In this document: positions 55,862 through 64,000 of the stretch, piece by piece
Layout: each line of letters begins with the position of its first letter
Position numbering within the stretch: the stretch's first letter is position 1
DNA from: Nymphalis io
Lineage: Eukaryota > Arthropoda > Insecta > Lepidoptera > Nymphalidae
Length of the DNA stretch: 64,000 nt
Direction: 5' to 3'
Assembly: GCF_905147045.1 (NCBI RefSeq)
Contig: NC_065906.1
Location: 11,098,001-11,162,000 of the forward strand
The notes under the pieces: model-generated
Database searches by the model: none
The model's input: only the letters and a program-made list of their open reading frames with translations
Told to the model about the DNA's origin: nothing
Made by a program: the position numbers and the translations under genes

Positions 55862-55900
55862 AAAAAAAAAAGGAAAAATAATCCTTTTTTTTTTCGGGAA

Positions 55901-56944
55901 GCGATCTCGTGCCCGTCTCGTCTCAAGTGTTCAAAGCACCCATGTGTAATGAAGAGCCAAGCGCGTATGTATCACATATGGTAAAAATGTCCTTCAGTAG
56001 AAAATGGAGTGTTTTAGAATATTGCAAAGCGGGTAAAGTGAAAACAGTAATATTACAAGCACCGACAACTTGGTTTTATAATTATTAAATGTTCACCAGA
56101 AATACTATGATTCACTTTTTACACTTTAAAAACGTTCAAACTCCTCACTGTAATAAGACCAATTTAAGATGATACACGCACAGGCACTTAAGTATTTAAT
56201 TGAAGATTACTGTCATTAACACTTTTTCTTTGGGTGCACAAAGTTTTCAATTTTCCTCGAAAAGAGAGATCCACTTAAAGAGAGGACGAGATAACGTTTC
56301 TTGATAAACTTTGAACTATCACGAATTGAAATAGGATAAACAATTATAGCAAACAAACGAAAAAATAAATATAAACAAATTAAATTGACGGAGTTGATGT
56401 TTACGAGTGCAGTAGCGACCTCTGTATGTATTAATATTAAATATTAAGTTTTTTTTTTTATTAAAAATTTATAGGGATTTTGTTTTCGTCAGAAAGTGCG
56501 TGCTGCTGTATATTTATATTTTATTTTTCCGGTAATAAAATAAGTTTCCCAAAAAATATGCAAATACTTTTAAAAGTAATGTAAATATTTTTTATTCTCA
56601 ACAGTCAGCAAAACATGGAGCGCTATGTCCAGTAAGTATCATTTGTTTGACTATATCTTCACTTTACATACAAAATAAACAATTTGACGTTAATACAGGC
56701 GTAACCAAACTATGTTAATATTGCGTATGCTATCAATTTTTTTTTAAAGTACTTGTTACGTAATGGAATGTTATAGTGTATTTCAATATTTATACTTACA
56801 TTATGTATATATGCACATTTACTATTATGAACATTTAGCTGTAAGTTTTACAAAAATGAATATAATGAATAAAAACAACAAGAATTATTTCACAATATAT
56901 TGTTTTATATAAAAATAGTTTGAAAAAAAAAATTTTTTTTTATA
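55901..56944. other. Probable LINE 5' leader, then AT-rich DNA
   Basis: About 55880-56430 is moderately GC (GGGAAGCGATCTCGTGCCCG, AGTGCAGTAGCGACCTCTG) and may be the LINE 5' UTR. No clear boundary or target duplication was found. The rest is AT-rich without genes. Confidence 0.4.
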
Positions 56945-57145
56945 TATATTCGCTGAGAGGGCAAATGACCCTACTCCACCTAATGGTAAGTGGTAGTAGA
57001 GTCCAAACGCGACGACGGCCAGTACAGACGGGAAAAACGTTCTGCACTAGCCGCCTTCGCCTTGCCGGCCCGCAAGATGCCTCTTCACGCCTCGTTTGAA
57101 GGAACCCGGGTTGTAAGAGGAGGGGAACACGTGAACTGGAAAACA
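56945..57145. repeat. GC-rich Lepidoptera-type dispersed repeat
   Basis: CACCTAATGGTAAGTGGTAG, CGCGACGACGGCCAGTACAG, CTAGCCGCCTTCGCCTTGCC and GAAGGAACCCGGGTTGTAAG resemble a recalled lepidopteran repeat in which CACCTGATGGTAAGTGG is followed by a GC-rich body. It shares only the GGTAAGTGGT word with SINE-A, so I treat it as separate. Confidence 0.55.
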
Positions 57146-57474
57146 CTTTAATATTATTGTAGTTGTTTCGTTTTTCCATTAAAAGCAAATGCATAATTCT
57201 GAGAATAAGAAAGCAAAATATACAGAAACGAGGCGAATAATCCGCTTTTTGCAGAATAAATACATTATTACTAATTACAATTACAAAAATTTACTTAGAA
57301 AGCAAAACTATAGTGCAAACATTTTATTTACTACCTATACTTCAAAATTAAATAATTGTCAAATGAATTTTCCCTAAAATAAAATTTTCCATTACAATCA
57401 CTTCAACGGCTAAGCTAAAAAGCATTAAACAGACTGACAGAGTTACTTTCGCTTTTAAATTATTCTTCCTACTT
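57146..57474. other. AT-rich spacer, nothing recognised
   Basis: Flank of the mariner; no second terminal repeat of that element is visible. Confidence 0.5.
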
Positions 57475-58565
57475 TTCGTTGTCGTGAAGCAGCAGTAGCC
57501 TATCGATTGAGCGATTGACCAATCTCAGTTGTTTAGCAGCTAGTTCTTCCTTCATGGTTTGCAGTTGCTGACAATAGATATCTGCCGTAATCGTTTGGCC
57601 AGATTTTAGAAAGCTGTAGTGAACGACACCGGCGCTAGTCCACCAAACATTCACAAGTAACTTTTTCTGAGTCAATTTCCGTTTAGGACAGGTTTTCTCT
57701 AGGTCTCCAGGGTTAAGCCAATGCGACGAGTGCCTCCGATTATCGTACAGTATCCACTTTTCATCACAAGTAATAATTCGATTTAAAATCCCTTCATTAT
57801 TGTGTCGGCTGAGAAAAGTAACACAGCAGTCGACGCGTGTTTGCAAGTTCAATTCACTCAATTCATGAGGTAACCATCGTTCAAGTTATCGTTCAGTATC
57901 CACTTTTCATCTCAAGTAATGATTCGATTTAAAATCCCTTCATTACTGTGTCGGTTGAGCAAAGTAACACAGCAGTCGACGCCTGTTTGCAAGTTCGATT
58001 CACTCAATTCATGAGGTACCCATCGTTCAAGTTTTTTTACTTTCCCGATTTGCTTCAAGTGGATTAATACAGTTTTATCACTTACCCCGAAGCCTGCAGC
58101 TATCTCTGAAGTACTTTGTGATGGATCCGCTTCCACAATAGTCTTTAATTCTTCATTTTCCACTTTGGTCTCCGGCCGTCCACGGGGTTCTGAAGGTCGA
58201 AATTTCCTGAACGATTTTCCGAACGAAGAACGAAAACGTTGAAACCAAAAATGTACCGTGTTTTCTTTTGCGACACCAGCGCCGTACACATCATTAATCC
58301 TTCGAGCTGTTTCTGCAGCACTGGTGCCACGGTAGATACTCGTACTCGTAAATAGACCGATATATCATGTTTTCCATTGTGCGGTAATAAGCGACGCCAA
58401 AAAAAAATAATGAGGAAAAAACAAATGAATGACTGTTTTCAAAAATCAAATGTACTAGCTAAATGAATTTATAAATTTGAATTTGGAATTCTTAACCAAA
58501 GAGGAGATATTTCAGATCAAAGTGGTCAGTACAACAAAACGCTAATTTTATATGTAAGGACCTAA
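57475..58565 (-). pseudogene. Mariner transposase relic, internally duplicated
   Basis: Tc1/mariner-type DNA transposon, which moves by cut-and-paste at TA. The 5' end on the - strand, TTAGGTCCTTACATATAAAA (58565 downwards), is a mariner terminal repeat next to TA. The transposase has an N-terminal HTH region (KENTVHFWFQRFRS; ADPSQSTSEIAAGFGVSDKT), then WVPHELSE, TCDEKWILYDN (first catalytic Asp), LTQKKLLVNVWWTSAGVVHY and LLLHDN (second Asp). The third Asp and the 3' terminal repeat are missing. A 146-bp tandem duplication (57741-57886 and 57887-58032) repeats the segment from WVPHELSE to CDEKW, with a stop replacing that Cys in the upstream copy. It is dead. Confidence 0.9.
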
Positions 58566-58650
58566 TATTACTATCTGATTCTGATGAAGCTAGCTTGAAC
58601 CCCAAGAAAGGACATCTATTTTTTTATCCCTAACAACAACTTCCAATCAA
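58566..58650 (+). repeat. Family F repeat fragment
   Basis: ATCTGATTCTGATGAAGCTA and GCTTGAACCCCAAGAAAGGA match the later part of the family at 12577. The mariner end lies directly beside it, so mariner probably landed in or next to this repeat. Confidence 0.5.
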
Positions 58651-58721
58651 ATTAGTAACTTTATATAAAGTTAATAGTTTGGTACAAAAACCTGCGCTAA
58701 TACATATTACAAAAGGTTTGC

Positions 58722-58762
58722 ATACGAGTATGCTGTGTGCTATACACACAGCATACTCGTAT
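58722..58762. repeat. Perfect 18-bp inverted repeat, 5-base loop
   Basis: ATACGAGTATGCTGTGTG (58722-58739) is exactly complementary to 58745-58762. The loop is CTATA. Confidence 0.95.
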
Positions 58763-58944
58763 AACGCAGACTTAACAAGCAAAAACGATTTTCACATTAT
58801 CGATTTTCAGGAAAAAAAATATCGGACCACCTTAAAACATTTTTCAATACAACCCTTTATTCTAAAAAGTTTTACCGTTGAAGTTTTGTTTTGTTGTCAG
58901 GAACCAATTGGAGTTAAAAGAACTTAGGTAAAGGTTTTTTTTTT
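58763..58944. other. Short spacer
   Basis: Nothing recognised. Confidence 0.5.
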
Positions 58945-59205
58945 TTGTCGAAGAATCTCAGTATCAGACCGGCGTTTGGAAGTGTGTACACTGCCTCCGA
59001 AAGCACGTTAAGCCGTTGTTCCTATGCCTGAACTTTTCCGGTCGTGTCGGATTGCTATCTCATCGGATTATAAGAGTGAGGGAATAGAGAGTGCATAGAG
59101 ATGTATGTATATACATCACTAAAATATCTCCTGCGCAAATGTCTTATATCTTGGAAATGGGCCGCCTTGACCGAAATTGATCAGAAGGACGTCATCATTA
59201 TCACT
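58945..59205 (+). repeat. SINE-C copy, tRNA head missing
   Basis: GTCGAAGAATCTCAGTATCA, CGTTAAGCCGTTGTTCCTAT, GGTCGTGTCGGATTGC and GGGCCGCCTTGACCGAAATT follow family order without the Pol III boxes. Confidence 0.9.
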
Positions 59206-59307
59206 ATAAAATGCATTATGATTGGTACTGAATCAACATATAAAATTTCAACCCCTTATAATAAAAATAACTGGTTCTAATTAAGATTGAAAGATTTGAC
59301 TCAAACA

Positions 59308-59502
59308 AACTGGTGGTAAAGCTTTGTGCAAGCTCGTAGGTACCACCCACTCATCAGATATTCTACCGCAAAACAGCAGTACTTGGTATTATTGTGTTCC
59401 GGTTTGAAGGGTGAGTGAGCCAGTGTAATTACAGGCACAAGAGACATAACATCTTATTTCTCAAGGTTGGTGGCGCATTGGTGATGTAAGCGATGGTTAC
59501 AT
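59308..59502 (+). repeat. SINE-A 5' two thirds
   Basis: CTGGTGGTAAAGCTTTGTGC, GGTACCACCCACTCATCAGA, AGTGAGCCAGTGTAATTACA and GTGATGTAAGCGATGGTTAC. The 3' tail is lost. Confidence 0.92.
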
Positions 59503-60024
59503 AAAAGCTTGTAAAAAGTAACTTTCGATTCGAACATACAGCATAATTTTTTTTGAAATCGCCTAATATTATTAAATCTCCAACGTGCTGATTCAAATAC
59601 AATGTAATATTCATGAAACTCGGTGATAAATTTTTTATAAAATCGTTCTGATGCTTGCACTTATGGTCCACTTGGTAAGGTTTCGATGCTATCAGAGGGC
59701 TGAGGAGGAAAAGTGTTCCGGTAAATTAAACCCAGAATTGTTGGACACGGAGGGTTCGCTTTTCTTATGGAAAATTAATGCTTTTCACGTGAAAATTGCG
59801 AGGCGCTGAATAGTAACAGAAACTTAATAATAGGCTATGGCGGGTCACGACATGTCGCCATCGCATTCAAAGAATTTGTGTGACGTGAGATAAATTACTA
59901 AACCTTGAAAATTTAACCGATTTGAAGAAAGAAGGACGTTTTTTTAAAAAACGTGGATTTAGTATTCGTTGATTACTATACAGGACACAATTGTATATTA
60001 TAGTTGTTTATGTATTTCATTTAT
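59503..60024. other. Repeat-poor intergenic block
   Basis: Overlapping - strand frames (59454-59671) have no domain features. GTGTTCCGGTAAATTAAACC to CATGTCGCCATCGCATTC (59709-59872) is unassigned, GC-balanced DNA. Confidence 0.4.
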
Positions 60025-60150
60025 ATAAAATAGTAACGACTGCGTTTCTCGCCGGTTCTTCTCGAATCTACATACCGAAACGATTAGGACGATTGGAAAG
60101 TGCTGATAAGTCTCTACTTGAATAAATAATAATTTGATTCTTTTCGACGT
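60025..60150 (+). repeat. LINE 3'-UTR fragment
   Basis: GCGTTTCTCGCCGGTTCTTC and TCGAATCTACATACCGAAAC, then TCTCTACTTGAATAAATAAT, match the recalled lepidopteran tail motif CGCCGGTTCTTCTC...TACTTGAATAAAGTAT. It is the opposite orientation of the piece at 1335-1415. Confidence 0.6.
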
Positions 60151-60639
60151 ATTATTTAAACCGTATTTTATTAAACTAGATGAGTCGTAGACGAGCTTCC
60201 TCAACAGTTGTGCCTCTGGATATTCAATATGCAGACAAAAAATAAGTCGTATCGCCATCGCATAATATAAAAACTAATTGGTTTAATAGGTCGTTGAAAT
60301 TAATAACGTCCCGTAGGAATTATAATGAAACTGAACTAAATTTCAACCAAACTATTATAAAGTAAATATACAAAACATTTTAAAGATATATGTTTTTGTG
60401 TTTTTTTTTTCTAGAAATTACTAATCTAATCGATGTGAAGGTTGTATGATATGATATATAGTAATAGTTTCATCATCATCAACGTAAATTAGTCATATTT
60501 ATCTAAGCTTATATTATACACATATATACGTATATGAGAGTGTTTCGCTTTAGAGCTAATTCCATCTCGCTGCTTTAATACATTTTGTTGGATAAATATG
60601 AGGCAGATTTTTATTCGTATACTTAATAATGATAATGTA
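60151..60639. other. Intergenic stretch, nothing recognised
   Basis: AT-rich only. Confidence 0.5.
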
Positions 60640-60725
60640 AAAGGCGGAATGATCTCTAAACCTTCTCACAATGAAAATGAGGCATTGGCCGAGCAGTGAG
60701 GCATTTACATTTACGTCTTACTTAT
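60640..60725 (+). repeat. SINE-B 3'-end fragment, degenerate
   Basis: CTCTAAACCTTCTCACAATG and GAGGCATTGGCCGAGCAGTG followed by AGGCATTTACATTTACG. Confidence 0.68.
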
Positions 60726-61231
60726 GTATTTAATTTTATTTATAAATAAAAAAATGCTTTTTAAAAAGATGTCAAAACAGATTATTAGTTGTACAGGCTA
60801 AAAGGTTTTGATTACTTACTAATTACTCAGATGTGATATTGCGACACGAACGCGGTGCCAGTGGAAAACCGTATACAAAGAATACCGTGTTGCACTCAAA
60901 TGTCTATATACAAAGTATTGTGGTGCGTGGCCTATGTACAAAAATTCAAAGGCGGTTAAAAAATTAAAAGAAAAACAATGTGGTAAAATATATAACAATC
61001 CACTCAAAATTTTTCATCCAGAACAAACATTTTTTTCTTTAATTTTTAGAAATACATTGTAACTGGTCCCAAGATATTAATTAGAATAATGATTTAGAAG
61101 AACGATTACCAAAAAATCCAATTTGTTTTGTTCTAATTAAAAGAGGTATATCATAACTTACATTAATTTCAAATCAATTAATCTGAATACTATTTTCTGA
61201 ACAAACATTCGTCTGAAGACTATTAAACAAC
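60726..61231. promoter_or_regulatory. Upstream region of the receptor gene
   Basis: This AT-rich 500 bp must hold the promoter of the + strand receptor gene if its first exon is complete. I could not identify a definite TATA box or initiator. Confidence 0.3.
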
Positions 61232-63788
61232 ATGGCTGAGAATAATGCTATAGATCGTCTTAGAAACCTTATACTTTTGCTAAACGTCTGTTGCATTAAT
61301 CGATCGTTTTGGTTCGAGCGAAGAAAGTTAAAAATCATCGGCAACTTGATTTTTGTCACGTCACTTAGTATTACCATAGCTTCTGTATTTATTGATGTGT
61401 TTTCCAAACAAAATGATGAAGATATAGCAAGTAAAGAGTATGCATCCATTATACAACGTATTGTTATACTGGAAGTATTTCTCATAGCCGTATCAGCGGT
61501 ACGATGTACAAGAAACCTCAAAACTATGAAGGTTTTAGATGAAAAATGTCATATACGACAAAGAATATCACTTACTAATAATAATAAAGAAAATTTTATC
61601 GTTAAAGGAATACGTAATACAATTCATTTTGAAGCTACGTCAATTATTTTTTATGCTATTTTATTGAAATTAGTTAATTTTCCACTAAGTACAATCGTAA
61701 CACTATCGGTGGGATTTTCAGCTCACGATTTGGAAATTATGTTTTGTTCGTCAATAATTAACGAATTCAACGAAAAATTATCAAAACTAACAGAGGACGA
61801 TGTTGATGCAGATACAGGGACAAGAATATATAGGCATATCTTGATTGGTGCTTCACGTTTTAAAGAAGATTACAATTTCATAGTGAGTATTTGTATATAA
61901 ACATATAGCAGAACCTTCGGCTTTATTTGAGTAGATGTTATGAGCTCTTGGCTATATTATTGAATATAAAGACTTAAGGCTTTAGAGCAAATTATAGACT
62001 ATAGGCATATATAAAGTAACATATTATTAATGTTTCACTAAAATAACCAAAAGGTTTAACCTAATTCCATCAATAATAATATTTAACACAATACTGAATT
62101 ATACACTGGTGGTAAACTGGTAGGCTCACCTTATTTAAACTAAACTAATGGTAACCACCCACAAATATAGTCGTCGTAAGAAATATTATATAATTCCTTA
62201 AGCCACTAATCTTGGGAAGTAAAATATTATGTCCCTTGTGCTTGTATTTACTCTGGTTCACTTATCCTTTTAACCGGGACAGAACAAAATTTAGTATTGC
62301 TGTTTGTCGGTAGAATATATGTTGACTGGGTGATACTTATCCAGACGGGCATGCACAAGTCCCTACCACCAAGTATATACTATTATTATTGTGACGAATT
62401 CACATGTAACTGATTTTGCTTCATTCTCCTCAGATTTCTGTAATGATATTAGTTACATTTTTAACTAGCGTCGTTTTCGGCGTAGTCGTGATTCTAATAA
62501 ATGACAATACGGTGAGTTGAAACTTTTGATACTTCTTTATTTAGCCAGTTTAATTTTAATTTAGATTAGCATATTAATTGATTTATCGATTTATATAGGC
62601 CTGTTATGTTACAGCCTGTTAATGTCCCACTGCTGGGCTAAAGCCTCCTTTCCCTTTTGAGAGAAGGTTTAGCTTATTCCACCATCTCTTACTATTTTTT
62701 TGCACTATTTCTATAAAGTCCATGTACTACATAAAGATATAATTTGTAAACAAAGACGAATATTTGTTCCGATTCCGGCTCAGATACTGTTACTCTGACA
62801 TGAGGCCAATGCGTCATCGCTTATAGCGTTCCACAATCGGGCCTGCATCTGTGCTCAGATCACTACGCTGTTCCCAGAAACTAATTTCAAAGACGCATCA
62901 GTTGTCGAAATTTTTATAACTTTATAGACATATATAATATAATAATTCATTGTGCTTTTAAGAGCTTTTACTGCTCGTGTACTCTTTTTTAAACATTTTA
63001 TTTACAGGATCAACATTACGTAAGCTTCCTTGCTTGGCGGGTAATGCGATATATTTATTTGCTATTTGTCTTATGTTGGTCTTCGTATGAAACTAAAAAG
63101 CATTGCCTCAGTCTGGTGCGACATCTAACAAAAAAATTAGTCTTTGATTTAAAAGGAAAAGGTGATTTTATAATGTCGTTATTAATAATTTTCTTTTAAT
63201 TCTAAATAGAATAGATTATACTGTGATGTACAAATTTGAAAATAAAATAAATTCGAAAATGAAATCTTGCCGCTAAGATGTAAAGCTGATATTACGATTG
63301 CTCATTTAGCATAGTTTTATAATCCAATGTATAACTGATTCCAATGTAGTTTATTACATATGCAATTGAATTAACAACGAAATATTCGTTATGACTTCTA
63401 TGTTAAATGATATTAAAATATATTAATTTGGCTGAGATTAATAAACAATACTTTTGTGTTTATAATATTTGTTCGTTATTTGTCTTTATTGTTTTAAACA
63501 GAGGAACATAATTTATAAATGTTTTTTTTTTTTTTTTAAGAAAAAACCTCGGAATATAAATTAACGAAGCGTTGGCTTATTTGCGCCAAATCTTTACAGC
63601 CAAGCTATTCGGACAGTAAAACATATTCGTTAGATCTCACATTGCCCCTGATTATGCTCGACGCCATCTATAATCAACTTCTCATTTTAGCACAAGTAAG
63701 TTTTAATTTTAATAATCATTTGTAATTTATTGTAACGAATTTAAAATAATAATACCAACGTTTTCAGATCCACAAAGCTATAAAATAA
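61232..63788 (+). CDS. Insect gustatory receptor, five exons
   Basis: A 352-aa chemoreceptor of the insect gustatory receptor superfamily, expected in the membrane of taste neurons as a ligand-gated cation channel (family knowledge). Exons: 61232-61882, 62434-62511, 63008-63161, 63541-63695 and 63768-63788. Every intron has GT-AG ends (donors GTGAGT, GTGAGT, GTGATT, GTAAGT) and phases 0, 0, 1, 0; the joined frame is open throughout. The ATG lies in ACAACATGG. Predicted membrane segments are near residues 33-57, 73-91, 133-150, 152-176, 218-240, 250-270 and 325-346. The C-terminus has NQLLILAQI where the family has TYhhhhhQF, so the signature is degenerate but placed just before the end. Introns 1 and 2 hold SINE-A and SINE-B pieces. 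The ligand is unknown; a divergent bitter-type receptor is the likeliest class. An odorant receptor is less likely given the short C-terminal exons. Confidence 0.82.
62102..62378 (-). repeat. SINE-A copy inside receptor intron 1
   Basis: AATATTATGTCCCTTGTGCT, GGTTCACTTATCCTTTTAAC, TGTTTGTCGGTAGAATATAT and ACGGGCATGCACAAGTCCCT in reverse-complement order; diverged. Confidence 0.88.
62607..62690 (-). repeat. SINE-B 3'-end fragment inside receptor intron 2
   Basis: GTTACAGCCTGTTAATGTCC, CACTGCTGGGCTAAAGCC and TTTAGCTTATTCCACCAT. Confidence 0.9.
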
Positions 63789-63873
63789 TGAAGTATAAAT
63801 ATGTTGACGGTCAATAGAAAATAGAAGAGTTTTTCTGTATTAAGATTGGGAAGCTACTTTGGTTCGTTTGTTA

Positions 63874-63879
63874 AATAAA
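63874..63879 (+). promoter_or_regulatory. Candidate polyadenylation signal
   Basis: AATAAA lies 86 bp after the receptor stop codon, a normal distance for an insect 3' UTR. AT-richness makes chance matches common. Confidence 0.45.
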
Positions 63880-64000
63880 ATCATAATTTAAACCAGTTAT
63901 AATGTTTCTTTTTTTAATAAAAAAACTTAGTTTTGTACTCTCTTTAAATTTTGAATAAATTCCTATAATCTATTGTTAGGGTTGTTACCCGGTAGTATTG
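63880..64000. other. Right edge of window
   Basis: AT-rich 3' flank; nothing recognised. Confidence 0.5.

Larger units (their letters stand above)
51560..55900 (-). mobile_element. Nearly complete CR1/Jockey-like LINE
   Basis: Read on the - strand: 5' UTR (above 55861, upper limit uncertain), ORF1 (55861-54746), a 244-bp spacer, ORF2 in three collinear frame segments (54501-53599 endonuclease, about 53625-52295 RT, about 52300-51667 C-terminus), and a short 3' UTR with a small hairpin and a GC-rich GCGGGGGCCCC block. The PHD-type ORF1 points to the CR1 group. Only two 1-bp frameshifts disrupt ORF2, so insertion is fairly recent. No poly(A) tail is evident. Confidence 0.88.

Noticed and set aside
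57189..57377. Small + strand frame beside the mariner as a gene
   Set aside because: Asn/Lys/Tyr-rich chance frame in AT-rich spacer.
59454..59671. - strand frames upstream of the receptor as another receptor exon
   Set aside because: Two overlapping frames with no transmembrane pattern or shared motif; one runs into SINE-A sequence.

Overview
This looks like nuclear DNA from a lepidopteran insect, probably a butterfly. It is very AT-rich, has no bacterial-type operons, and carries dispersed repeat families I associate with Lepidoptera: several tRNA-derived SINEs, R1-like and CR1/Jockey-like LINE pieces, and a mariner with a 5' end beginning TTAGGTC. All family names rest on recalled sequence patterns; no database search was run. 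I label the SINE-like families A to D for this window only.

Only one host protein gene can be supported. It is a five-exon insect gustatory receptor (352 aa, seven predicted membrane segments) on the + strand at 61232-63788, at the right edge. The other ~61 kb appears to be intergenic or intronic sequence packed with transposon remains.

Layout: 0-15 kb is AT-rich DNA with SINE copies, some nested. 15.8-17.5 kb has a tRNA-derived SINE and a 3'-truncated LINE that keeps its endonuclease (- strand). 17.6-18.4 kb is repeat-poor and CpG-richer, possibly cis-regulatory. 19.1-19.6 kb is the 3' end of an R1-like LINE. 20-32 kb has scattered SINEs, a three-copy 129-bp tandem array (25.4-25.7 kb) and LINE tails. 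32.8-35.2 kb is a multiply frameshifted LINE reverse transcriptase (+). 36-51 kb is dense in SINEs and long hairpins, including a (TA)n palindrome at 44.2 kb. 51.6-55.9 kb is a nearly complete CR1/Jockey-like LINE (-) with an intact PHD-finger ORF1 and an ORF2 broken by two frameshifts. 57.5-58.6 kb is a mariner relic with an internal 146-bp tandem duplication. 61.2-63.8 kb is the receptor gene, with SINE pieces in its introns.

The transposons interact: LINEs of the CR1, R1 and other groups are the plausible source of retroposition enzymes for the SINEs. SINE-B copies end in short pentanucleotide repeats rather than poly(A), which suggests a partner LINE that recognises a simple-repeat tail. 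No CRISPR array, operon, rRNA gene or convincing functional tRNA gene was seen.
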